A stretch of DNA of 12,128 bases from CAYLNK01 sp964384675 (GTDB lineage: Bacteria > Acidobacteriota > Thermoanaerobaculia > UBA5066): contig CAYLNK010000204.1 of the NCBI GenBank assembly GCA_964384675.1, positions 1 through 12,128 on the forward strand, in the 5' to 3' direction. The notes under the pieces were generated by a model, which saw nothing but the letters and a program-made list of their open reading frames with translations, was not told the DNA's origin and did no database searches. Below, piece after piece: positions 1-6,683 of the stretch. Every line of letters begins with the position of its first letter. The first letter of the stretch is position 1. Both the position numbers and the translations under genes were made by a program.

Positions 1-494
1 GGATGCGCGGGGCGCGCCGCGCCTTCGAGCTGGACGGGCGGCCGGCCGACCCGCCGCCGTTCGTCGTCATCGCCGATCCCTCCGCCGGGCCGGAGCTGGT
101 GCCGTCCGCCGTCTTCTTCGCGCGCGTCCCCGCCTTCGATCCGGGCCGGCAGGACCTCGAGATCCCGTGCTCCGTCGACGTCCCGGCCGAGGGACAGGCG
201 GTGAGCGGTGAGCTGACGCTCCAGGGGTGGTGCCAGGAGCGGGGCGGCGGGCTCTGCGGCTTCGTACGCGTCTTTCTGGACGGCGAGGAGCGCTCTCCGA
301 TCTCCTCCGAGCGGTTCCCGCGGCCGGACGTGCAGGCGGCGATCCCCCAGATCGGGGACGCGTCGCGCGCCGGATGGCGGATCCGCTACGCGTTCGAACC
401 GGCGGACGCGGGGGAGCGCGTCGCGAACGTCTACTTCCTGACGCCGGACGGCCGCTACCGCAAGCTCATCCGACGCTTCCGGTGGGCGCCGTGA
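1..494 (+). CDS. C-terminal part of a protein with an Ig-like beta-sandwich domain (5' truncated)
   Basis: This open frame runs in from the window edge and ends with TGA at 492-494. The ATG at position 3 is probably internal, because no start signal can be seen before it. About 163 residues are visible. The last ~110 form a compact beta-rich module: an SGELTLQGW stretch, then VRVFLDGEE, then RPDVQAAIPQ, then AGWRIRYAF, and finally VYFLTPDGRYRKL. That order (SG..l..GW, V.v.lDG, RpDV...P, GW) resembles the Ig-like accessory domain at the C-terminus of some cell-surface or glycosyltransferase proteins. No catalytic motif is visible in this part, so the enzyme class is unknown. The stop codon overlaps the GTG start of the next gene (GTGA at 491-494), so the two are translationally coupled and probably share an envelope-glycan role. 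Confidence 0.6.
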   Translation, partial: MRGARRAFELDGRPADPPPFVVIADPSAGPELVPSAVFFARVPAFDPGRQDLEIPCSVDVPAEGQAVSGELTLQGWCQERGGGLCGFVRVFLDGEERSPISSERFPRPDVQAAIPQIGDASRAGWRIRYAFEPADAGERVANVYFLTPDGRYRKLIRRFRWAP

Positions 495-1849
495 TCCGCG
501 GCCTCCTCGGGTGCGGCGTCTTCCTGCTCGCGGGCGAGGGGCTGATCCGCCTCGTTCCCCCGCTCCGGCGACGGCGCTTCGCGGAGCGGGCCGCCCTGTC
601 GTTCCTCTTCGGCGTCGGAGGCGTGTCCGCCGGCCTCTGGGCCGGATCGCAGCTCCTCGGCGTCCCGATCGGGCGCGTCGCGACGCTCGTCCTCGCGCTC
701 GCGTTCGCCGCGCCGATCGTCTTCCTCCGGGCCGGCGGCGAGAAGGCGCGTGCGGCCGGGCCGGCCCTGCGAGCGCTCCGCGGGCTGGCGCTCGCGATCA
801 CGACGCTCGTCGCCGCCGCCCTCCTCGTCGACGCCTCGGCCAACCCGCTGACGGATTTCGACGGCCGGATGACGTGGGCGGCGCAGGCGCGCTTCATCGC
901 GGGCGAGGGGACGGCGTCGCCGCGGGCGCTCCGGGAGGCGCCGTACTCCGTTGCGCACCCTCGCTACCCGGTGCTGATGCCGATCGCGCAGGCGGCGCTC
1001 GGCTCGATCGCCGGCGCCGGAGATGACGACCGCGTCGTTCGCCCGCTCCACGCCCTCTTCCTCGTGGCGTTCGTCCTCGTCGTGCTGGTGGAGGGGACGC
1101 GCCTCGCCGGCGCCTGGCCCGGCGCGCTCGCCGGGCTCGCGGCCGCGACCGTGCCGTACGCGGCGTTCGCCGTGAACGGCGGCGCCCGCGGCGCGTACAG
1201 CGACCTGCCTCTCGGCGTCTTCTGGGGGGCCGGGCTGGCGCTCCTGGTGGGGCGCCGCGTCGAGCGCTCCACCGCGGTCACCGGCGGCCTCCTCCTGGCG
1301 TTCGCTCTCCTCACGAAGAGCGAGGGGCTTCCGCTCGCGGGCGCCGCTCTCGTCGCCGCCCTCGCCGTGGCCCTGCCGCGCCTGTCGCGGGGCCGCGTGA
1401 AGAACGTGGCGCTGGCGGCGATCCCGCCGATCCTCGCCGCCCTGCTCCTCGCGGCCTGGCGCGCGCGGATTCCCGCGAGATTCGACGAGGACTACCTCGC
1501 GGCGCTGACGCCGCGCGCCCTTCTCCACGGCCTCTCGACGAACGGGGCCGCGATCGCCCGCGCGGTCGGCGCGCGCCTCGCACGGCGCGAGGCATGGGGT
1601 CTCCTCTTCCTCTCGGCGCCTCTCGTCCTGATTGCGGGAGGGCGAGCCTTCCGCCGGGCGCGGACGATCAGCCTGGTCCTCGCGCTGGCGGGCGCCCTCG
1701 CCGTCTATCTCGCGGCGTACGCGCTGACGCCGCCCGACCGCCTGGCCGAGCTGATGGACGTCACCTGGGACCGCTTCGTGGTCCAGATGCTGGTGCCGGC
1801 GCTGCTCCTCGTCGCCGTCGCGGCGCGGGAGTGCCTGCGCCGGCGATAG
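491..1849 (+). CDS. Multi-spanning membrane glycosyltransferase, GT-C fold (GT39/ArnT-like)
   Basis: The product is a 452-residue integral membrane protein with many hydrophobic helices spread over its whole length. By analogy with dolichyl-phosphate-mannose:protein mannosyltransferase-like enzymes, it would transfer a sugar from a lipid-phosphate donor on the outer face of the inner membrane. Sequence support is an acidic first outer loop (D122 and D124) before MTWAAQARFI, the HPRYPVLMP stretch (156-164) common in this group, YSDLP at 236-240, and LLTKSEGLPL (273-282). The GTG at 491 is chosen because it overlaps the previous stop (GTGA), and the upstream in-frame extension to 227 lies inside the preceding gene and lacks membrane character. 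The gene ends 12 bp before the convergent vapC stop, leaving no room for a terminator. Donor and acceptor cannot be read from sequence. The family call is from motifs and topology only. Confidence 0.72.
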   Translation: MIRGLLGCGVFLLAGEGLIRLVPPLRRRRFAERAALSFLFGVGGVSAGLWAGSQLLGVPIGRVATLVLALAFAAPIVFLRAGGEKARAAGPALRALRGLALAITTLVAAALLVDASANPLTDFDGRMTWAAQARFIAGEGTASPRALREAPYSVAHPRYPVLMPIAQAALGSIAGAGDDDRVVRPLHALFLVAFVLVVLVEGTRLAGAWPGALAGLAAATVPYAAFAVNGGARGAYSDLPLGVFWGAGLALLVGRRVERSTAVTGGLLLAFALLTKSEGLPLAGAALVAALAVALPRLSRGRVKNVALAAIPPILAALLLAAWRARIPARFDEDYLAALTPRALLHGLSTNGAAIARAVGARLARREAWGLLFLSAPLVLIAGGRAFRRARTISLVLALAGALAVYLAAYALTPPDRLAELMDVTWDRFVVQMLVPALLLVAVAARECLRRR

Positions 1850-1861
1850 CAGTCGTTCGGA

Positions 1862-2263
1862 TCAGGCGCGGGCCTGCCGCAGGGGGCGGACGAGGGCGAT
1901 CGCTTCGTAGTCGTCGTCGTCGTGGAGGAGCAGGGCGTCGTGCTCGAGGGCCGATTGCGCCACGAGGCAGTCGATGGTGCTCCTGACGGTCAGACCTCGC
2001 CGGCGACACTCGAAGTAGATCCTCGCGGCGGCGCGATGCGAAGTCAGCGGATCCTCGAATCCGATCAGGGGCTGGGTCTCGAGGATCGCCGAGAGCTTCC
2101 GCCATTCGGCCTCGTCTCGCGCCCCCTGGAGCACCTCCTGGAAGCACAGCAACGGGACGGCGAAGGGGAGATCTTCGGCCTCCATCTGACGGAGGCGGTC
2201 CGTCGCGCGCGTCCGCTTGCCCCGGAACAGGTCGATGAGGACCGAGGAATCGACGAGGATCAC
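1862..2263 (-). CDS. vapC: VapC-family PIN-domain ribonuclease toxin
   Basis: The product is 133 residues, the usual size of VapC toxins, which are Mg-dependent endoribonucleases that cleave tRNA or rRNA when freed from VapB. The PIN-domain acidic residues are in place: D5 in MILVDSSVLID, E43 in CFQEVLQG, D98 in RSTIDCLVAQ, and the D115-D118 run in LLHDDDDYEAI. The start is GTG at 2263, which overlaps the vapB stop (GTGA, 2260-2263); no clear Shine-Dalgarno precedes it, so translation is probably coupled to vapB. The order antitoxin then toxin is standard for type II pairs. Nothing suggests truncation: the frame is intact and the active-site residues are complete. The RNA target is not predictable. 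The tail is convergent with the membrane glycosyltransferase gene. Confidence 0.92.
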   Translation of the reverse strand: MILVDSSVLIDLFRGKRTRATDRLRQMEAEDLPFAVPLLCFQEVLQGARDEAEWRKLSAILETQPLIGFEDPLTSHRAAARIYFECRRRGLTVRSTIDCLVAQSALEHDALLLHDDDDYEAIALVRPLRQARA

Positions 2264-2463
2264 CGGCGGGTGCGCCGGAGGGCCTTGTGGTCGTAGCCCT
2301 CCGCGAAGCGGATCTTCCCGTCCAGCTCGAGGAGGCTGCGGCGCTTCAGGGATGAGACGAGACGGCGAAGCGCCTCGTCGACGACCTCGCGTTTGCTCCG
2401 GAGACCGGTCAAGCGCATCGCCTCCGACACCAGGGCATCGTCCAGGACCACGTTCGTTCGCAT
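2260..2463 (-). CDS. vapB: VapB-family antitoxin (short ribbon-helix-helix-type, DUF2191-like)
   Basis: The product is 67 residues and begins MRTNVVLDDALVSEAM, a short beta-strand followed by helices typical of the VapB antitoxins that pair with this VapC group. The N-terminal half would dimerise and bind the operator. The basic C-terminal tail (FAEGYDHKALRRTRR) would wrap VapC. The start at 2463 is supported by a strong Shine-Dalgarno, AGGAGGT (2468-2474, minus strand), spaced 4 bases from the ATG. The same frame stays open far upstream into the moxR gene, but that part is a shadow frame. The gene begins only 44 bp after the moxR stop, yet has its own candidate promoter and inverted repeat, consistent with the autorepression known for vapBC operons. 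Family assignment rests on size, sequence pattern and linkage to vapC. Confidence 0.88.
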   Translation of the reverse strand: MRTNVVLDDALVSEAMRLTGLRSKREVVDEALRRLVSSLKRRSLLELDGKIRFAEGYDHKALRRTRR

Positions 2464-2474
2464 CGACACCTCCT

Positions 2475-2496
2475 CGTACACATCATAAGGTGTACG
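2475..2496 (-). promoter_or_regulatory. Candidate vapBC promoter-operator
   Basis: A perfect 7-bp inverted repeat, CGTACAC (2475-2481) and GTGTACG (2490-2496), is separated by 8 bp. Inside the spacer on the minus strand lies TATGAT (2482-2487), a 5/6 match to a -10 box; the -35 region is weak. The repeat therefore brackets the -10 element just upstream of the vapB ribosome-binding site. This is the expected place for VapB/VapBC to bind and repress its own operon. Function is inferred from position. Confidence 0.55.
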
Positions 2497-2507
2497 GGAG
2501 GGCGGCC

Positions 2508-4073
2508 CTACCCGCGGCTCCGCATCAGGTTGAACTTCGCCATCTCCGCGTAGGTCAGCGTCGAGTCGAGGTCCTCCCGGGCGATCCTCAGGTTCTGCAC
2601 AAGCCCCTCGAGGACGAGCTCCATCAGGAGCGCGCGCTCGAAGTGGTCGCGGGGCTTGGCGTGCTTGTGGACGAGGTCGGAGAGGCCCGGCACCGACTCC
2701 AGCGTCTTGAGGTGCTCCGAGAACGGCGTCTCGTCCGAGAGGACGATCTTCTTCTCCCCGGTGAACCAGCCGGCGATCGCGTCGTACGGACCCGCGGGCG
2801 CGTTCGCCGACGCCCGCGGCGGCGGCGCCTTCTCGGCCGCGAACGGGCCCGGGAAGTCGTCCTCGTCGTCGGGGTTGCGCCGCCGGGCGCGCTCGGCGCG
2901 TCCCTTGGGGCCGTCGACGGCGGGGAAGCGCGCCTCGAAGAGGCTCTTCACCGCCTCGCCGATCAGCTTCTTGGCGACGATCTCGGCTCCCTGCTGCTCC
3001 CCCTCGAACACCATCTCGACCTTGCCGGTGATGGCCGGAAGCGCCGCGAAGAGATCGACGAGGCGCGGCGCGACGATCGCCTCGCCGGTCTTCAGCGCCC
3101 GCCGCTCGAGGTTCGAGACGAGAAGCTCGCGCGCCGCGATCGGGAGGCGCGCCGAGACGCCGGACGACTGGTCGACGAACTCGCTCCGCCGCGCGACGAA
3201 GGCGATCTCCTCCACCAGGAGCTTCACCTCGTCGCCCAGGACGACCGTCACGCCGAGGAGGTCCCGATCGCTCCACGCCTCCTGGTCCGTGATCGTGACC
3301 GCGATCTTCGTGTCGGCCGGGTAGTGAGTGAGGATCTGCGAGGCGATCCGGTCCTTCAGGGGCGTGATGATGTTGCCGCGGTTCGTGTAGTCCTCGGGGT
3401 TCGCCGAGAAGACCATCAGCACGTCGAGCGGGATCCGGATGGGGAAGCCGCGGATCTGGAGGTCGCGCTCCTCGAGGATGTTGAGGAGGCCCACCTGGAT
3501 GCGCGGCTGGAGGTCGGGCAGCTCGTTGATGGCGAAGATGCCGCGGTTCGTCCTGGGGATGATCCCGTAGTGGATCACCTCCTCGTCCGCGAACGACTTC
3601 TTCAGCGTGGCGGCCTTCACGGGGTCGATGTCGCCGATCAGGTCCGCGATGGTGACGTCGGGCGTGGCCAGCTTTTCCCGGTATCTCTGCTCGCGGCCCA
3701 GCCAGTAGACCGGCAGGTCCTGGCCTGCCGTCGCCGCCATCCGCCGGGCGTACTGCGTGAACGGCGCGAACGGCGACTCGTTGAGGTCCGAGCCGACGAT
3801 CACCGGCACGGCGTCGTCGAGGAGGTTCACCAGGGAACGCAGGACGCGCGTCTTGGCCTGTCCGCGGAGGCCCAGGAGGATGATGTCGTGGCGGGCCAGG
3901 ATGGCGTTCTGGAGCGCCGGAATCACCGTCCGCTCGTAGCCGTGGATCCCCGGGAAGAGGTTCTTGCCGGCCTTCAGTCCCGCGATCAGGTTGTCCCGGA
4001 GCTCGTCGCGCACCGACCTCTGCTGGTATCCCGCGGCGACGAGCTCCCCGAGCGTGGTGGGGCGTTCTGTCAT
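2508..4073 (-). CDS. MoxR / Mg-chelatase-type AAA+ ATPase
   Basis: The product is a 521-residue cytoplasmic ATPase. It has Walker A GLRGQAKT (68-75), an insert near 140-155 (TIADLIGDIDPVKAA) typical of the Mg-chelatase/MoxR clade, a Walker B-like GIFAINELPDL (178-188), a sensor-1 region VFSANPEDYTNRG (221-233), and an arginine-finger candidate in PLKDRI (238-243). Residues ~385-430 are a charged, proline-rich linker, followed by a separate C-terminal domain of ~90 residues. MoxR proteins usually work with a VWA-domain partner in protein maturation or metal insertion; none is in this window. ATG 4073 is preceded by AGAGGAGA at a good distance. The gene lies 73 bp after the thioredoxin-like gene on the same strand, with a strong hairpin in the gap. 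The substrate is unknown. Walker B carries Asn-Glu in place of the more usual Asp-Glu. Confidence 0.85.
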   Translation of the reverse strand: MTERPTTLGELVAAGYQQRSVRDELRDNLIAGLKAGKNLFPGIHGYERTVIPALQNAILARHDIILLGLRGQAKTRVLRSLVNLLDDAVPVIVGSDLNESPFAPFTQYARRMAATAGQDLPVYWLGREQRYREKLATPDVTIADLIGDIDPVKAATLKKSFADEEVIHYGIIPRTNRGIFAINELPDLQPRIQVGLLNILEERDLQIRGFPIRIPLDVLMVFSANPEDYTNRGNIITPLKDRIASQILTHYPADTKIAVTITDQEAWSDRDLLGVTVVLGDEVKLLVEEIAFVARRSEFVDQSSGVSARLPIAARELLVSNLERRALKTGEAIVAPRLVDLFAALPAITGKVEMVFEGEQQGAEIVAKKLIGEAVKSLFEARFPAVDGPKGRAERARRRNPDDEDDFPGPFAAEKAPPPRASANAPAGPYDAIAGWFTGEKKIVLSDETPFSEHLKTLESVPGLSDLVHKHAKPRDHFERALLMELVLEGLVQNLRIAREDLDSTLTYAEMAKFNLMRSRG

Positions 4074-4115
4074 GGCTCTCCTCTACGGACCGGCGAGGGT
4101 TCGGGATGGGAGGGG

Positions 4116-4134
4116 CGCTGACCCACGGTCAGCG
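4116..4134 (-). other. Strong hairpin between the TlpA-like gene and moxR
   Basis: A perfect 8-bp inverted repeat, CGCTGACC (4116-4123) and GGTCAGCG (4127-4134), flanks a 3-base loop. It starts 12 bases after the stop codon of the upstream TlpA-like gene. No T-run follows on the minus strand, so it is not a classical intrinsic terminator. It could be an attenuator, an mRNA processing or stability element, or an operator for moxR. Confidence 0.4.
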
Positions 4135-4146
4135 GTGGCGACCGAG

Positions 4147-4659
4147 TCACCCCGGCTTCATCGCCGGGACGGGATCGCCCGGCGGGACGACGGGGACGAG
4201 GGGAAGCCCGGACTCCGAGGCCAGGAGGCGGGCGAGGCCTTCCATCTCGGCCTTCTGCCAGCCGGCAAAGACCGCGCGGACTGTCCCATCGGGGGCGAGC
4301 AGCACGAGGTGCGGAACGGCGTCGACGTCGAAGGCGTTGGAGACCCGGAACGCCGGCTCGGGGTCGAGGGCGAGGTCGAAGGTCGCCGCTCCGAACTCCG
4401 CGAAAAAGCGGTCGGCGGTCGCCGCGTCGTTCTGCGAGACCCCCACGACCCTCACCGCTCCGCCGTACGAGCGGTGGAGCCGCTCCAGGTAAGGCCAGGT
4501 CAGCTTGCAGGTGGGGCAGCTCGCCTTGAAGAATGCGAGCAGCAGCGGGCGCGGGTCCGCCGCGAGCAGATCGGGGACTCGCAGCGGCCGTCCGTCGCTG
4601 GTCTGGAGCGCGACGTCCGGCGCTCGTCCGCCGACGCGGGAGGGGGGGAGGGTCGCCAT
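4147..4659 (-). CDS. TlpA/AhpC-TSA-type thioredoxin-fold protein with CPTC motif
   Basis: The product is 170 residues with a thioredoxin fold of the TlpA/peroxiredoxin-like class, a thiol-disulfide oxidoreductase candidate. The redox motif is CPTC (C48, C51) in FFKASCPTCKLTWPYLERL. The cis-proline is P116 in DAVPHLVLL, followed by LAPDGTVRAVFAG, the usual strand-turn-strand of the family. The N-terminal GGRAPDVALQTSDGRPLRVPDLL is the typical entry strand. Unlike most TlpA proteins it has no signal peptide or membrane anchor, so it should act in the cytoplasm unless the start is wrong. ATG 4659 is the clear start in sequence terms, but it lacks a proper Shine-Dalgarno: the 7 bases before it (GCGGGGG) belong to a hairpin. 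The gene lies 30 bp after the small secreted protein gene and 73 bp before moxR, so it is probably in the same transcription unit. Confidence 0.85.
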   Translation of the reverse strand: MATLPPSRVGGRAPDVALQTSDGRPLRVPDLLAADPRPLLLAFFKASCPTCKLTWPYLERLHRSYGGAVRVVGVSQNDAATADRFFAEFGAATFDLALDPEPAFRVSNAFDVDAVPHLVLLAPDGTVRAVFAGWQKAEMEGLARLLASESGLPLVPVVPPGDPVPAMKPG

Positions 4660-4682
4660 CCCCCGCAGTGTACCCGCGGGGG
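4660..4682 (-). promoter_or_regulatory. Hairpin abutting the TlpA-like start codon
   Basis: CCCCCGC (4660-4666) and GCGGGGG (4676-4682) form a perfect 7-bp stem with a 9-base loop. On the minus-strand mRNA the stem ends directly at the ATG at 4659, so it would mask the ribosome-binding region. It also fills the gap behind the upstream gene. A regulatory role is inferred from position only; G/C runs of this kind occur by chance in such GC-rich DNA. Confidence 0.25.
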
Positions 4683-4689
4683 GCGGAGG

Positions 4690-5121
4690 TCAGCTTCCGG
4701 CGCCGGTCGACGGAGACGTCGCGGGGGCGGGAGACGCCGCTGCCGGCGTGGCGGGGGTGGGCGGCGTCCTCTCGGCGACCCGCAGCGAGGTGGCCCGCGG
4801 CCCCTTCGCGGTGACGACGTAGCGCACCACCACGTGGTCCTTCGGCTTCAGCTCGGTCAGCACCGACGGGTTCCGGCCGATCACGACCTTGGTGGCGCCG
4901 TCCACCTGGAGCGTGACGATCTCATTCTTCGGCTCTTCGCCCTTGGCCCGGACGGTCCGGCTCGCTTCCTGCACGACGAGACGGCTCTGACCGACGTCGA
5001 GGGAGACGATTTCGCCCACGATCGTCTTCTCCGCCGCCGCGGAGGTCGCGGGCGGAGCGGGAGCGGCGGCCCTGGCCGACATCAGGCCGAGCGCGAGGGA
5101 GAGGAGGGTCACGGGGAGCAT
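4690..5121 (-). CDS. Small secreted hypothetical protein (DUF5666-like beta domain)
   Basis: The product is 143 residues with a typical signal peptide (MLPVTLLSLALGLMSARAAA, cleavage likely after an Ala near 18-20) and should be exported. Residues ~33-116 look like a small beta-barrel: TIVGEIVSLDVGQSRLVVQ, then EIVTLQVDGATKVVIG, then LKPKDHVVVRYVV and ATSLRVAE. This pattern (G.i..vd....l.v, v.v...T.v, dl..gd.V.V) resembles DUF5666-type or OB-like domains of unknown function. The C-terminal ~25 residues are a Pro/Ala/Thr/Ser tail. The ATG at 5121 is chosen over an upstream ATG at 5217 because it begins the signal peptide, and the longer start would put a 32-residue Arg/Ala-rich stretch before it. 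A sigma-54-type promoter lies just upstream, and a cytoplasmic TlpA-like gene follows 30 bp downstream. Confidence 0.68.
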   Translation of the reverse strand: MLPVTLLSLALGLMSARAAAPAPPATSAAAEKTIVGEIVSLDVGQSRLVVQEASRTVRAKGEEPKNEIVTLQVDGATKVVIGRNPSVLTELKPKDHVVVRYVVTAKGPRATSLRVAERTPPTPATPAAASPAPATSPSTGAGS

Positions 5122-5143
5122 GGTTCGTCCAGCCCTGCGTGTA

Positions 5144-5159
5144 AGCAGACCACGTGCCG
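5144..5159 (-). promoter_or_regulatory. Candidate sigma-54 (RpoN) promoter
   Basis: Read on the minus strand, 5159-5144 is CGGCACG-TGGT-CTGCT, against the consensus TGGCACG-N4-TTGCW. It matches 6 of 7 in the -24 element and 4 of 5 in the -12 element, with exact GG-N10-GC spacing. Transcription would begin near 5133, about 12 bases before the ATG at 5121. The neighbouring NtrC-family gene makes a sigma-54 promoter here plausible. The short leader is a weak point. Confidence 0.5.
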
Positions 5160-5183
5160 CGGCTGCGGCGCCGGGAAACAGCC

Positions 5184-5201
5184 GCCGCCGGGGCTGGCGG
5201 C
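5184..5201 (-). other. GC-rich hairpin in the gap between the response regulator and the secreted-protein gene
   Basis: GCCGCC (5184-5189) and GGCGGC (5196-5201) form a 6-bp stem with a 6-base loop. It lies 45-62 bases past the response-regulator stop on the minus strand, with no T-run behind it. It might help end transcription from the regulator operon, but it may also be chance in GC-rich DNA. The rest of the 124-bp gap (5122-5245) holds the sigma-54-like promoter and the palindrome listed separately; I see no gene in it. Confidence 0.22.
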
Positions 5202-5224
5202 TCCCCGGCCGTACCAAATCGGCG

Positions 5225-5238
5225 CGGAGAAGTCTCCG
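5225..5238. promoter_or_regulatory. 14-bp palindrome, candidate enhancer site for the NtrC-type regulator
   Basis: CGGAGA (5225-5230), AG, TCTCCG (5233-5238) is a perfect inverted repeat. It lies about 92-105 bp upstream of the predicted start of the sigma-54-like promoter, the distance usual for dimeric NtrC-family binding sites. It begins 7 bases after the regulator's stop codon, so a terminator role for that operon is the main alternative. On the plus strand TTTT follows it, but no plus-strand gene ends here. Confidence 0.4.
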
Positions 5239-5245
5239 TTTTGGG

Positions 5246-6628
<1,383 letters not shown>

Positions 6629-6660
6629 GCGGGGGCTTCCTCGTGCGGCGTGCGGCGCGT

Positions 6661-6672
6661 GCCGGATCCGGC
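6661..6672. other. 12-bp perfect palindrome between kinase and regulator genes
   Basis: GCCGGATCCGGC equals its own reverse complement. It sits in the 55-bp gap between the kinase stop (6684-6686) and the regulator's ribosome-binding site (GAGGAAG at 6636-6642). It could be a protein-binding site or a minor mRNA structure. Chance is possible given the base composition. Confidence 0.25.
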
Positions 6673-6683
6673 GATTGTAGTGG

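Noticed and set aside
227..490. Upstream extension of the membrane glycosyltransferase frame to position 227
   Set aside because: It overlaps the Ig-like gene in another frame and is Arg/Gly-rich and non-hydrophobic. The GTGA junction at 491 fits better.
2464..3276. Upstream extension of the vapB frame into moxR
   Set aside because: The extra ~270 residues lie in another frame of moxR and are compositionally odd. The AGGAGGT site and VapB family size support the start at 2463.
2217..4121. 634-codon open frame on the plus strand opposite moxR
   Set aside because: It is a complement-frame shadow of moxR caused by high GC at third codon positions. It has no recognisable motif and no start signal.
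5122..5217. Longer N-terminus for the small secreted protein from ATG 5217
   Set aside because: The added 32 residues are Arg/Ala-rich and precede an obvious signal peptide; the extension would also overlap the sigma-54-like promoter.
5225..5242. Plus-strand intrinsic terminator (hairpin plus TTTT)
   Set aside because: No plus-strand gene ends nearby, so a terminator in that direction has nothing to terminate. The palindrome is more plausibly a protein-binding site or a minus-strand element.
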